A stretch of 64,000 nt of DNA from positions 1 to 64,000 of the forward strand of contig NZ_CP036278.1 in the NCBI RefSeq assembly GCF_007748035.1, written 5' to 3'. The position numbers were made by a program, and so were the translations under genes. This DNA is from Aeoliella mucimassa (lineage in GTDB: Bacteria; Planctomycetota; Planctomycetia; Pirellulales; Lacipirellulaceae). Positions 26,515 to 36,529 of the stretch are shown here, piece by piece; positions within the stretch are counted from its first letter, which is position 1, and each line of letters begins with the position of its first letter. The notes beneath the pieces are model-generated. The model was given only the letters and a program-made list of their open reading frames with translations. It did not search any database and was not told where the DNA came from.

Positions 26515-27456
26515 ATGGCTACGAAAGAAAAACGAACCTACAAAGTCACGAACTGGAAGGAGTATAACAAGTCGCTCATCGAGCGTGGAAACATCACTAT
26601 TTGGTTTAGCGACGAGGCGTTGGAGAACTGGGAACATCCTAACGACCAGACAAAAGTCGGTCGCCCTTTTGTCTTCAGCGATACGGCGATCGAGTGCTTG
26701 CTGACGATTCGCGAACTGCTGAAACTTCCCTATCGGCAGACTGAGGGATTCGGCCGCTCGCTGGTGGCGATGTTGGGCGTCGAGGCAGCGATTCCCAATT
26801 ATTCTTCGCTCGCCAAGCGAGCCAGCAAGCTGAATGTTTCGCTCGATATCGCTAACAAGAGGGGCGACATCGATATCGTGGTGGATAGCACCGGCATGAA
26901 AGTGTTTGGCGAGGGCGAATGGAAGATGCGGACGCATGGCAAGTCGAAGCGGCGGACATGGCGGAAGCTGCATTTGTCGGTGAATCCTGACACCCGCGAG
27001 ATTGTGGCGGAGATTTTGACCGAGAACAGTTGCCACGATGCCGATGCGGTTCCCGAAATGCTGGAGCAGGTGGAGCAGCCCGTAAAAAAGTTTCACGGCG
27101 ACGGTAGTTACGACAAGTGGAAGGTTTATGAAGGGCTGGAATCCGAAGGCATTGAGCCGGTGATTCCGCCGCAGCACAACGCCAAGATCAAACAACATGG
27201 CAACTCTGCGGAGGAGCCTTTGCCCCGGGACGAGGCAATTCGTCAGATTCGACGCAAGGGGCGTAGGAGTTGGAAAGAGGAAGTGGGCTATCATCGTAGA
27301 AGCTTGGCGGAAACGACCATGTACCGAGTGAAACAAAGCTTTGGGAGCCATCTCAAAAACCGAGTATTCGAAAACCAACAAACGGAAGCCCGCTTGCGCT
27401 GTAAAATCATCAATCAATTCACCCAACTCGGGCTTCCACAGTTCGAGTGGAGTTAG
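26515..27456 (+). CDS. IS903-type transposase (DDE, IS5 family)
   Basis: A 313-residue transposase closely following IS903: YKVTNWKEYNKSLIERGN at the N-terminus, VVDSTGMKVFGEGEWK with the first catalytic Asp, TWRKLHLSV, FHGDGSYD with the second Asp, and SLAETTMYRVKQSFG with the catalytic Glu. Length matches the family (about 300-330). ATG 26515 is chosen over 26476 because GGAG lies 7 bases upstream. The protein is intact, so the element may still be active. A hairpin covers the Shine-Dalgarno. Confidence 0.97.
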   Translation: MATKEKRTYKVTNWKEYNKSLIERGNITIWFSDEALENWEHPNDQTKVGRPFVFSDTAIECLLTIRELLKLPYRQTEGFGRSLVAMLGVEAAIPNYSSLAKRASKLNVSLDIANKRGDIDIVVDSTGMKVFGEGEWKMRTHGKSKRRTWRKLHLSVNPDTREIVAEILTENSCHDADAVPEMLEQVEQPVKKFHGDGSYDKWKVYEGLESEGIEPVIPPQHNAKIKQHGNSAEEPLPRDEAIRQIRRKGRRSWKEEVGYHRRSLAETTMYRVKQSFGSHLKNRVFENQQTEARLRCKIINQFTQLGLPQFEWS

Positions 27457-27536
27457 TCAACAAGGCCCTGTAAAATCATCAATCAATTCACCCAACTCGG
27501 GCTTCCACAGTTCGAGTGGAGTTAGTCAACAAGGCC
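27399..27536 (+). repeat. Tandem 69-bp duplication of the IS right end
   Basis: Bases 27399-27467 are repeated at 27468-27536. The unit contains the last 58 bases of the transposase gene, its stop codon, and the terminal inverted repeat. The outer copy abuts the target duplication at 27537. Confidence 0.95.
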
Positions 27537-27577
27537 GTTCCACTATATAAGTTCCTCTTTAACTCGGGAGTTTTCGC

Positions 27578-27667
27578 TTGGGTACGAAGAAATCGGGCAA
27601 GGGTCGTCGCAAACAGGGCAGCAAGAAGCGCCGGATGCGTGCCAAGATCCGCCATCGTAAGAAGTAA
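27578..27667 (+). CDS. 29-residue highly basic small protein
   Basis: A very short gene: TTG at 27578 with a clear GGGAG Shine-Dalgarno at 27566-27570 and a 7-base spacer, ending at TAA 27665-27667. The product reads MGTKKSGKGRRKQGSKKRR followed by MRAKIRHRKK: over half the residues are Lys or Arg. It resembles the tiny basic proteins of ribosomal-protein type (AURKAIP1/COX24-like, bTHX-like) whose tails end in K(I/T)RHR(R/K). The IS903-type element sits just upstream, separating the gene from a good -10/-35 pair. RNA binding or ribosome association is inferred from composition and resemblance. Confidence 0.68.
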   Translation: MGTKKSGKGRRKQGSKKRRMRAKIRHRKK

Positions 27668-28081
27668 TCTCTTAAGCACAGGGCTTTAGCTCTCGTGTGT
27701 GGGACTGTGGCAACTCTCCGGTCCCCGACATTTCTTTCCAGGCTCGCACCATTTAACAAGGTGCGAAACTCCGTAGGCTACTGCGCGGTCGCCAAACCAT
27801 GGCGGCCGCTGTTGTAGAGTTTTCTGCTAGCGTTGTCGTTCTGACGACACTTCTTTGCTTGCCCTGTTTTTGCTGGATCGTCGTAAACGGTTATCTCAGA
27901 ACAGTTTGCGACCGACTCACTGGTTCCGGCACGCTGCTTGCCTTTCTCTAGTCTTCGTTGGCTCCTTGTTCGGGAGCCTAGGCCCGAATCGATCGATCCG
28001 CCGGAGTGCGGGCGGGTTGGTTCGGCCGGACGGAACGACCCTTCGAGCGCGCCCGCCGCGCCAGCTATGGAAGTGCTAGCT
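27668..28081. other. Intergenic region with hairpin
   Basis: No gene recognised. A 7-bp perfect stem TCGCACC at 27744-27750 and GGTGCGA at 27760-27766 could terminate the small gene at 27667. The stretch before the next gene contains runs of GC-rich sequence without credible starts. Confidence 0.35.
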
Positions 28082-29197
28082 ATGCGATCTCTGATTGTTG
28101 CCTGTGTGTTGGTGGTTCTCGCGGTGCCATCCTCATTTGCCCAAGCCGGTAAGCTTTCCCGCGCCCGCACTGCGGTTCGTGGACCTCAGACGTCGAGCAA
28201 CGACGACGACCAGCAAACCGCACCCCCCGCCAGCAGCAATGCGAGCAGCAAATCGTCCGGCGGAAAGCTATCGCAGGCCCGCAACGAAGTTCGCCGGCCG
28301 AGTGCTCCCCAGCCCGCCCCCGCCCCGGCACCGCCAGCGGCCGATCCCCCACCCCACCACTCCGGCGGCGGTAGCTATCATCGTCCCCCTACCCGGAGCC
28401 ACGGCGGCAGCCATTTTGGCTTTTTCATGTCGAGCCAGCCCTGCCCGACTCCTCCGGTGCGATGGAGCCACCCGGTGCACGCCTGCCCTCCGGTGTATAC
28501 GTGCCGGCCGGCGGTCACCTGCACGCCCGCCCCGGTCTACGTGGTTTCCGAGCCAGCAGTGGTACTCGAAACTCCGGCCGAACCAGTGGAGTACGAGGAA
28601 CGCATCGTGCCGGAGATCACGGAGCATTACCAATGGATGTTCACCCGCTATCCTTACGAACTGCCGGGTGCTGGATTCATGGCCAACACCACCGCCGACA
28701 TTGGTTCGAACTGGTTTGGCCGCGCACAGATGGAAATGGGGAGCGATTTTGATGGGCTCGATCGCATCGGTTTCGGGCTGTTGGTCGAACACTCGAGCGG
28801 CTTGGGAATCGACTTCGATTGGGATAGCTACAGCGAAGACCTACCAGGGGGCGGGCACGACGAGTTGCACCTCGGCGAGTTCGACTTGCTCTATCGCGTG
28901 GCCGAGTCGGAGCGGTCGCTCGTGCGTCTGGGGTTGGGCACCGTGTGGCTCGGCGATTCGTACGATACCGACTATGGCATCAATTTCACGCTGAAGGCCG
29001 ACTTCGCGCCGGTCGATCCGATCGTGCTCTCCGGCGAGCTGGACCTCGGCACCATCGGCGATGCGGAGCACCTGCATGCGGCTGGTACCGTGGGAGCGAT
29101 GATCGGGCGGTGCGAACTGTACGGCGGCTACGACTACCAGCGGATCGGCGACGTGGAACTCGCTGGCCCGCTGCTTGGATTGCGAGTGTGGTTTTAG
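28082..29197 (+). CDS. Exported protein with Pro/His-rich linker and beta-barrel-like end
   Basis: A 371-residue exported protein. The signal peptide SLIVACVLVVLAVPSSFA is followed by two copies of a GKLS(R/Q)AR motif (GKLSRARTAVRG and GKLSQARNEVRRP), a Pro/Ala-rich linker, a His/Ser/Gly patch (PPHHSGGGSYH), then a Cys-bearing CPPVYTCRPAVTC segment. The C-terminal 170 residues are alternating hydrophobic/polar strands (RAQMEMGSDFDGLDRIGFG, ELHLGEFDLLYRVAESE) ending GLRVWF, like an outer-membrane beta-barrel. ATG 28082 is chosen because GGAAG lies 8 bases upstream and it opens the signal peptide; ATG 28067 is possible. Function unknown. Confidence 0.7.
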   Translation: MRSLIVACVLVVLAVPSSFAQAGKLSRARTAVRGPQTSSNDDDQQTAPPASSNASSKSSGGKLSQARNEVRRPSAPQPAPAPAPPAADPPPHHSGGGSYHRPPTRSHGGSHFGFFMSSQPCPTPPVRWSHPVHACPPVYTCRPAVTCTPAPVYVVSEPAVVLETPAEPVEYEERIVPEITEHYQWMFTRYPYELPGAGFMANTTADIGSNWFGRAQMEMGSDFDGLDRIGFGLLVEHSSGLGIDFDWDSYSEDLPGGGHDELHLGEFDLLYRVAESERSLVRLGLGTVWLGDSYDTDYGINFTLKADFAPVDPIVLSGELDLGTIGDAEHLHAAGTVGAMIGRCELYGGYDYQRIGDVELAGPLLGLRVWF

Positions 29198-29323
29198 CCG
29201 GTTGGTTTAGATTTCGATCGCTGGTAGAAGCGAAAAACTGCACAAAGCTTGCTTGCTGAGCGTTGACTTACCATACTGAATCGTCCGCAGTTGAGCGATT
29301 CTTTTCCACCCCATAGGTCTGCG

Positions 29324-30133
29324 ATGCTCGTTCGCTTTGTTGCCCCCGTGATGCTGGCGATGTTCCTGGTGCAGTCGGTGTCGTCCTCGGCGGCCACGAT
29401 CGACGACTTCGCCACCTGGACCCTGGTGCAAGATCCACCTCATGCTGGCATGGCCGCATCGCTCGATAGTGGATCGCAGCTAACGCTCACGGCCATCGAC
29501 GCGGTGCCCGATGCCGTCGACATTGGTTACCAGTCGATCAACGGGGCCAATGTTGCCAGCTCGACTTCGGGCTTCTACTTCTCACCTGCGGCCGACTTTA
29601 CGATCGCGGTCGACTACGCGATCTCGAGCCAATCGTCGCAAGGGCTTGGTGGTATCGGCTTCGGCATTGGCGAAGATCAATCGGGTGCCAACTCAGCTGG
29701 CGTGGCCGTCGGCGTGCTCGATGGCATCGGCCTCGGCGTAGGGGGTGCTGCCCGCACGAACGACGTGAGCGATACCACGCTCGACGTACTTGGTGCTCCA
29801 CTAGTGGGTCGACTGTTTGTCGACTACACCGCATCGACCGGCGACATTGCCTACGGCTACTCCGACACGCCGGGCGCGAGCAGCTTCTCGGTACTCGGCA
29901 CCTTTGCCGCTCGCCAGCAAGAATGGAACGATCAGCCGCTATTGGCTTCGTTCTTTCTGCGGAGTCAGGATGGCTCGCCGGTGTCAGGGCCGCTGGAGAG
30001 CGGAACCCTGACTGCGGTATTCAGCAACTTCGAAGTGCTGGCCGGCAACGCGACTTCGGTGCCAGAACCTGCTAGCATGGTGCTACTCGCGACCGCGATG
30101 GGGTGTGCCCTGGGGGTGCTCCGCCGGCGGTAG
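29324..30133 (+). CDS. PEP-CTERM secreted protein
   Basis: A 269-residue exported protein. The signal peptide (VAPVMLAMFLVQSVSSSAA) is followed by a domain beginning IDDFATWTLVQDPPHAG, with beta-rich Gly patterns (GGIGFGIGEDQSG, DGIGLGVGGA), the look of a concanavalin-like or sugar-binding fold. The tail has SVPEPAS, a hydrophobic segment and LRRR: a PEP-CTERM sorting signal. ATG 29324 starts the signal peptide; the upstream TTG at 29291 is less likely. Function unknown; a surface or matrix protein is inferred. Confidence 0.85.
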   Translation: MLVRFVAPVMLAMFLVQSVSSSAATIDDFATWTLVQDPPHAGMAASLDSGSQLTLTAIDAVPDAVDIGYQSINGANVASSTSGFYFSPAADFTIAVDYAISSQSSQGLGGIGFGIGEDQSGANSAGVAVGVLDGIGLGVGGAARTNDVSDTTLDVLGAPLVGRLFVDYTASTGDIAYGYSDTPGASSFSVLGTFAARQQEWNDQPLLASFFLRSQDGSPVSGPLESGTLTAVFSNFEVLAGNATSVPEPASMVLLATAMGCALGVLRRR

Positions 30134-30310
30134 CGGGCCTTTTCGACGGCCGAGCGTTGGCTAATGATTCGTGGGTCGCTGGCGACGACCTGATTTTCTA
30201 GGCACCTCATGCATTGCAGATAGGCAGGTACGATTATCGGTACCCACCGAACAATCGGCCGCCTAACGGTTAGCGTGCTGAAAGATTAGGCACTCGCTGC
30301 ATCCTGAACA

Positions 30311-30348
30311 TTGACCAACCGACGTAACTCGTTTAACCTAAACGAGTT
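30311..30348 (+). promoter_or_regulatory. argH promoter region with overlapping palindrome
   Basis: TTGACC at 30311-30316 and TAACCT at 30334-30339 form a -35/-10-like pair with a 17-base spacer. The perfect inverted repeat AACTCGTTTA (30326-30335) / TAAACGAGTT (30339-30348), with a 3-base centre, overlaps the -10. That layout suits a repressor operator. It does not match the ArgR box. Confidence 0.45.
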
Positions 30349-30399
30349 GGCCCATGTGGCTCAGGTGGTAATCCTTTATTCAATCCGTAACGCACAGCG

Positions 30400-31779
30400 A
30401 TGTCCGACAAACCTTGGGGTGGTGCTTTCGAGCAGCCAACCGACCAATTACTGGAGCAATTCAGCGAGAGTGTTAGCTTCGACCGAAGGCTCTATGCCCA
30501 AGATGTGCGCGGTTCGGTGGCACATGCTCGCATGCTGGCCGCGGTCGGCGTGCTGACTGATGACGAGCGCGATCAGATTGTGGACGGCTTGGTCCAGATT
30601 CGTGACGAAATCGCCAACAACTCCTTTGAGTTTAAAACATCGCTCGAAGATGTCCACATGAATATCGAGCGAGCGCTGGTGGAGCGGATCGGCGACGTCG
30701 GTCGCAAGCTGCACACCGGCCGCAGCCGCAACGATCAGGTATCCACCGACTTTCGCTTGTGGATTCGCGATCAGATCGACACGCTCGATCAACTCGCTGC
30801 CAACCTGCAACGAGCGTTCGTGCATCGGTGCGACTTGGACCCCGGCGTGATTCTGCCGGGCTATACGCATTTGCAACGGGCGCAACCAGTGCTCGCGTCG
30901 CACTACTGGCTCGCCTGGTGCGAGAAACTGGCTCGCGACCGCCAGCGACTGGCCGACTGCCGTAGCCGCGTGAATCAACTGCCGCTCGGTACCGCAGCCT
31001 TGGCTGGCACTACTATTCCAATCGACCGCCAGATGGTGGCCGACGAACTCGGCTTCGAAGGCGTGGTCGCGAATAGTCTCGACTCGTCGAGCGATCGCGA
31101 CTTCGCGTTGGAGTTTGCTTACGTGCTCACGCAAATCTCGCTGCATCTGTCGAGCTGGGCGGAGGAGTGGATTCTGTGGTGCACCACCGAGTTCAACTTC
31201 CTGAAGCTGCCCGACGCGTTCTGTACCGGCTCGTCGATCATGCCGCAGAAGAAGAACCCCGACGGGCTCGAGCTAATTCGCGGCAAGACCGCCCGCGTGG
31301 TGGGCAATCTGCAAGCGCTGATCACGCTCACCAAGGGCCTGCCGATGGCCTATAATCGCGACTTGCAGGAAGACAAAGAGCGGGTGTTCGACTCGGCCGA
31401 CACCGTGGCCGCCTGCCTGGAACTGGCCGCCCCGATGGTAGCCGGCGCGGAGCTCAAACGCGAGTCGATTGCCGCTGGCATCGACCGCGGTTACCTCGAC
31501 GCGACCACACTGATGGAATACCTGATTTCGGTTGGCGTGCCGCAGCGCACTGCCCACGAGATCATTGGTAAGCTCGTCGGCACGGCGATGAAACAAGATT
31601 GCCGCCTGGCCGATTTGCCAGCGGCCGAGTTCGAAGCGGCTCATCCTTCGCTCGACAACAAGGTGTACGACGTGTTGGGAGTCGAGCGGGCGGTAGCAGC
31701 GTTCCAGAGTCTTGGTTCCACGAATCCGGAACTCGTGGCCAAGCAAGTTGAGGTGTGGAAAAACAAGCTGAACAACTAA
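30400..31779 (+). CDS. argH: Argininosuccinate lyase
   Basis: ArgH splits argininosuccinate into arginine and fumarate, the last step of arginine biosynthesis, as a cytosolic homotetramer of the fumarase/aspartase superfamily. Seen: MSDKPWGGAFEQPTDQLLEQF at the N-terminus, HTGRSRNDQVSTD, PGYTHLQRAQPV with the general acid His, and the flexible catalytic loop GSSIMPQKKNPD near residue 280. Length 459 matches the family. ATG 30400 is preceded by a promoter-operator-like region. The next gene begins 12 bases downstream, so argH probably leads a three-gene operon. No other arginine-synthesis gene is in the window. Confidence 0.97.
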   Translation: MSDKPWGGAFEQPTDQLLEQFSESVSFDRRLYAQDVRGSVAHARMLAAVGVLTDDERDQIVDGLVQIRDEIANNSFEFKTSLEDVHMNIERALVERIGDVGRKLHTGRSRNDQVSTDFRLWIRDQIDTLDQLAANLQRAFVHRCDLDPGVILPGYTHLQRAQPVLASHYWLAWCEKLARDRQRLADCRSRVNQLPLGTAALAGTTIPIDRQMVADELGFEGVVANSLDSSSDRDFALEFAYVLTQISLHLSSWAEEWILWCTTEFNFLKLPDAFCTGSSIMPQKKNPDGLELIRGKTARVVGNLQALITLTKGLPMAYNRDLQEDKERVFDSADTVAACLELAAPMVAGAELKRESIAAGIDRGYLDATTLMEYLISVGVPQRTAHEIIGKLVGTAMKQDCRLADLPAAEFEAAHPSLDNKVYDVLGVERAVAAFQSLGSTNPELVAKQVEVWKNKLNN

Positions 31780-31791
31780 GGCGAATTCATC

Positions 31792-34065
31792 ATGCGCACG
31801 ATTGCTTTTCTTCCCCTTTATCGAGCCAATCACTTCCGCTGTTACGCAGCGATTGCTTGCGGTATTGGTTTGTTGGCAATGCTGCCTTTAGGGGCTCGCA
31901 TAGCCCAGGCCCAGCAGGCCGCTGACGAAGAGGCCGGGGTCGTCGAGCAACCACTCGAGCCGGGCGACGAAGGATACGTGCCAGCCACGCCGGCACCGTC
32001 GGCGTTGGTGAATCCAGCAGTGCGGGCGGTGCTGAATGGCTCGCGACAAACCGCGGCCGACTACCTGAAGTCGACTCACTTGCTGCTCGACCTTGGTCAA
32101 CCAGCGCTGGCTGCTGGTGAGTTTCATCGCTTGTTGCAGCTCAATCCCAACGATGCGACGAAGGTCGAACTGGTGAATCAGTTTGGCCCCGCGATCATCC
32201 AACAACTAGCCCGCTCGCCCGAACTGGGACCAAAGGCCCGACCCTTCGCCGAGTCGCTGCTGGCCGCCAGTCAGCAAGCGGCCCAATCGGTCGAACGCAT
32301 CAAAGCGATGATCGACCAACTCGGTAGCGACGACAAAGTGGCTCGCAGCCGCGCTGTGGCTGCCTTGGCCGGCGCTGGCGAAGTCGCTGTGGTGCCGCTC
32401 ATCGAGTTGCTCGGCGGAACCGATGCCAGCGATACCGCCCGAGTTGGTGCCCGGGCGTCGCTCATGCGTTTAGCTCCTTACGCGGAACGCCCACTGATGG
32501 CGACGCTCGATTCCGCCGACTCCAAGTTGGTGGACGAGGCCGCGACGTTGCTCGCCGCGATTGGCTCGGGCGATGCGGCTCCACTGCTTGCCGCGCCTGC
32601 GCTGACAGGTGGTGCGGCGGCGCAGGCGTATCAGCAACTCACCGGGCAAGCTCCTTCGGCCGAGTCGGCCGCCGGATTGCTGGAGCGAACCATGAAAGTG
32701 ATCGAAGGGGGCTCGCCGGTGTTCGAGCCCGACTTCGAGGGGAAGGTGAAGTACTGGGTGTGGGACTCCAAGGGAACTCCCGGGCCGAAGGCTTTGAGCC
32801 TGTCGACCGCCGAGTCCGACACTCTTTATATGGACAAGCTTGCTACGGCACTGGCAACGGTTCGTCCTGAGTTGCCGAGCGCCGAGTCGCAAGCGATTCG
32901 TCTGCAATTCGAAGCGATCGACGTGCTGGGCCGGCATGGCTTTGCCATGGCTTACCCGATGGAGCAGTTGACGCAACTGCCAGCCGACTCGCTCAATCAA
33001 CTCCTGACCGATGCCCTGAAGCACAACCAATCGGCCGCCGCGCGGATGGCCCTGCAGGTGATTGCCGATCGTGGCGACGCTGGTATGCTGGCGACCAGCA
33101 ACGGGCAGCCCTCGCCTACGGCCAAGGCCTTGGTCCACCCGCATCCTTCGGTGCGTGCCGCGGCGGTCGAGGCCATTGCGGCTATCGATCCGGCGACTCC
33201 ATTCCCTGGTTCCAGCAAGCTATGCCCGGCCATCGTGAAACTCGCCAGCTCGCGCGGTCAGCGTCTGGCACTGGGTGCCTCGCCACGGATTGGTACCGCC
33301 GCTACTTGGGCCGGCGGACTCACGTCGATCGGCCTGGCCAGCGAGGTAGCCAATAGCGGCAAGCAGCTGTTCGAGAAAGCCGATCTGCTGGCCGATGTTG
33401 AATTGATTGTGATCGACATGAACCTCAACCATCCGTCGGTTCGCGACGTGGTGTACCAACTGCGAATCAACCCGTCGACCGCCTTGGTACCGATTGCCTT
33501 GATCGCCCGCGAGTCGCAGCTCAGCTCCGCCCGACTGATTGCTACCGAGCATAAAGCGGTGGGGGCGTTCCTGCGTCCGCACGACGATCAAACCATGGAG
33601 ATGCTGGTTCGCACCATGCTCGCGCAGCTGCCACCCGATTGGCCTACCGCCGAGCAACGGTTCGAGCAACGCGTGGCCGCCATCAAGGCGATGAATCACC
33701 TGATGGACAACGACCGCACGTTCTATCGACTGCGGTCGGCCAGTAGCGAGATTACCCAAAGCGTCTACCCGGAGACCGACGATGCCTGGCAGTTGCTGTC
33801 GCGACTCGGCACTCACGACAGCCAAGTCGCACTGCTGGCGTACGCCAGTACCACGACCGAGCAAATCGAGTCGCGCCAAGCGGCGGCCAAAGCGTTTGCC
33901 GATAGCGTAGGTCGCTTCGGCTTGCGAATCACGGCCGAAGAAATCGTGCACCAGTACGATCTCTACAACGCCAGTGCCCGCGACACCAAAGCGTCGCAAC
34001 AGGTGCTGGGCGACCTACTCGACACCATCGAACAAGGTCGCACCAACGAGAGCGAACAAGAGTAA
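31792..34065 (+). CDS. HEAT-repeat protein with receiver-like segment
   Basis: A 757-residue protein. The N-terminus has a signal-like segment (CYAAIACGIGLLAMLPLGA). Residues about 165-270 and 390-460 are HEAT-like alpha repeats (VARSRAVAALAGAGEVAVVPLIELLGG, ARVGARASLMRLAP, HPHPSVRAAAVEAIAAIDP). A later segment from about 530 to 615 resembles a receiver fold: ELIVIDMNLNHPSVRDVVYQL, then ALVPIALIAR and AVGAFLRPHDDQTMEMLVRTM. The aspartate in VIDMNL could be an acceptor-like position, but the acidic pair is not obvious, so it may be a pseudoreceiver. It is exported or membrane-anchored by its N-terminus, which is odd for a receiver. Sits between argH (12 bases) and a sigma-54 activator (2 bases). 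Confidence 0.78.
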   Translation: MRTIAFLPLYRANHFRCYAAIACGIGLLAMLPLGARIAQAQQAADEEAGVVEQPLEPGDEGYVPATPAPSALVNPAVRAVLNGSRQTAADYLKSTHLLLDLGQPALAAGEFHRLLQLNPNDATKVELVNQFGPAIIQQLARSPELGPKARPFAESLLAASQQAAQSVERIKAMIDQLGSDDKVARSRAVAALAGAGEVAVVPLIELLGGTDASDTARVGARASLMRLAPYAERPLMATLDSADSKLVDEAATLLAAIGSGDAAPLLAAPALTGGAAAQAYQQLTGQAPSAESAAGLLERTMKVIEGGSPVFEPDFEGKVKYWVWDSKGTPGPKALSLSTAESDTLYMDKLATALATVRPELPSAESQAIRLQFEAIDVLGRHGFAMAYPMEQLTQLPADSLNQLLTDALKHNQSAAARMALQVIADRGDAGMLATSNGQPSPTAKALVHPHPSVRAAAVEAIAAIDPATPFPGSSKLCPAIVKLASSRGQRLALGASPRIGTAATWAGGLTSIGLASEVANSGKQLFEKADLLADVELIVIDMNLNHPSVRDVVYQLRINPSTALVPIALIARESQLSSARLIATEHKAVGAFLRPHDDQTMEMLVRTMLAQLPPDWPTAEQRFEQRVAAIKAMNHLMDNDRTFYRLRSASSEITQSVYPETDDAWQLLSRLGTHDSQVALLAYASTTTEQIESRQAAAKAFADSVGRFGLRITAEEIVHQYDLYNASARDTKASQQVLGDLLDTIEQGRTNESEQE

Positions 34066-34067
34066 CT

Positions 34068-35162
<1,095 letters not shown>

Positions 35163-35245
35163 CGTGGTGGTGGACTCGAAACAGTGGCCTCGACTGCATA
35201 CGAAGTGCTCTTGCTTCTTAAAGCGAACGCCTTGCATCCGCCATA

Positions 35246-36376
35246 TTACTCCTCTACGACAAGTGGTTTACTCGTAATCAACCCGATGCCTCGACCTTGG
35301 TTGCCTACCGCGTTGTAGAACAGGTAGAAGGTCTCGTTCGCGGGGTTCCAAACGAGAGAGACCTTATGGGCATACTGCTTGTCCAATCCCGACGGGTTGG
35401 CCCCCGCCTTGTAGAGCGGTTCGGGATCGACGGTCCAATGCAGCAGGTCACGAGAGTAGGCCGCCATGATGTGGGCACCATCTTTACCCACCCCAAAGAA
35501 CAAGTTCACCCAGTGGTTGCCGTCTCGGAACACCTTCGGATCCGAGGAGAACTCCTGGTTGTAGCTACCCTGGGGGCCAACCGGGATCACAGGGTTGTGG
35601 GAGTAGCGTTTCCACACTAGCAGGTCCTCCGAGAACGCCAGCCCCGTCTGCTCGATCTTGCCATTGGCCGCGTTGTAGAAGTCGTAGTAGCGCCCGTCGT
35701 GCTCCAGTAGCCAGGGTTGATAGATGCACGACTTCTCCCATTCGCCGCAGTCCTGCTGAAAGACAGATAAGATCGGCTCGTCCTGTTCCCTGGCCCAGTG
35801 GATGCCATCGTTGCTGGTAGCGACCCCCTCGTACCCTGGGCGGAGCTCGTAGCCTCCCTGGCGCGGGTAGGCCCCGTAGAGGGACCAGAACTTGCCATCC
35901 TTTTTCTTGAGGGTTCGCGCGGCTTTAATGTCGTAGGATTCGTAGAGATAGGCCCCCAGCACGACCCCGCCGTGGTCGAACTCATCTTTCGGGCCGTAGC
36001 CCATCGCGAGACGATGGTTGGTCCAGTGCACCAGGTCGTCGCTCTCGGCGACAAACGACTGATAGCCCTTGCCGTCGAATCCGATGTAAGTCATGTACCA
36101 TTTCTTCTCGCCCGGCAGCTGAAACACGGTGGGAACGTCTGTCATTTTGACGTCTTCGTGACCCACGATCGGCGGTTGGGATGGAATCACATGGTCAGGA
36201 TAATGGTGCCAGCCACGCAACGGAGCCGACCACCGCTCGACCGTCTCCTGATCGATCGCCGTGGAGTCGAGAGGCGTAGAAGTCTCCGCGCAGTGCGACG
36301 TTACCGCCACCGACCAGAAGGCGATGGACAACACGATGAGACTTACGATTCGATAAGGGGATAACTCTAACACCAT
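35246..36376 (-). CDS. Exported glycosidase-like beta-propeller
   Basis: A 376-residue exported protein resembling five-bladed beta-propeller glycosidases of the GH43/GH117/GH130 type. Signal peptide (YRIVSLIVLSIAFWSVAVTS), then blade repeats with the typical pattern W-x-M-T/x-S-D-D-L-V-H-W: KKWYMTYIGFDGKGYQ, FVAESDDLVHWTNH, YEGVATSNDGIHWAREQ, FSEDLLVWKRY, YSRDLLHWTVDP. Acidic candidates occur in MTDVPTVFQ and WSLYGAYPRQ. The exact family and substrate are not resolved. The gene is flanked by the sigma-54 operon and a composite repeat and is transcribed toward the operon. Confidence 0.8.
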   Translation of the reverse strand: MVLELSPYRIVSLIVLSIAFWSVAVTSHCAETSTPLDSTAIDQETVERWSAPLRGWHHYPDHVIPSQPPIVGHEDVKMTDVPTVFQLPGEKKWYMTYIGFDGKGYQSFVAESDDLVHWTNHRLAMGYGPKDEFDHGGVVLGAYLYESYDIKAARTLKKKDGKFWSLYGAYPRQGGYELRPGYEGVATSNDGIHWAREQDEPILSVFQQDCGEWEKSCIYQPWLLEHDGRYYDFYNAANGKIEQTGLAFSEDLLVWKRYSHNPVIPVGPQGSYNQEFSSDPKVFRDGNHWVNLFFGVGKDGAHIMAAYSRDLLHWTVDPEPLYKAGANPSGLDKQYAHKVSLVWNPANETFYLFYNAVGNQGRGIGLITSKPLVVEE

Positions 36377-36529
36377 TCCATGCTCTCTAACTGAAAACGG
36401 TCGCCAGCACTCTACCTTACCACCTATATCCGGTGTGCTAGTACGTCATATTACATTGCCATCCGTCGCTGCCGAAACCGAGTTACTCCATTTTGGTTAG
36501 CCTGGCTAGGGTTGGCACAAACGCGACAC

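Larger units (their letters stand above)
26433..27536 (+). mobile_element. IS903-type IS5-family insertion sequence
   Basis: Flanked by a 9-bp target duplication, GTTCCACTA at 26424-26432 and 27537-27545, the size made by the IS903 subgroup. The ends are GGCCTTGTTGA at 26433-26443 and its complement TCAACAAGGCC at 27526-27536. The last 69 bases, including the right end, are tandemly duplicated (27399-27467 and 27468-27536). The element carries one intact transposase gene. It separates a TATAAT promoter from the small basic gene downstream. Confidence 0.9.
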
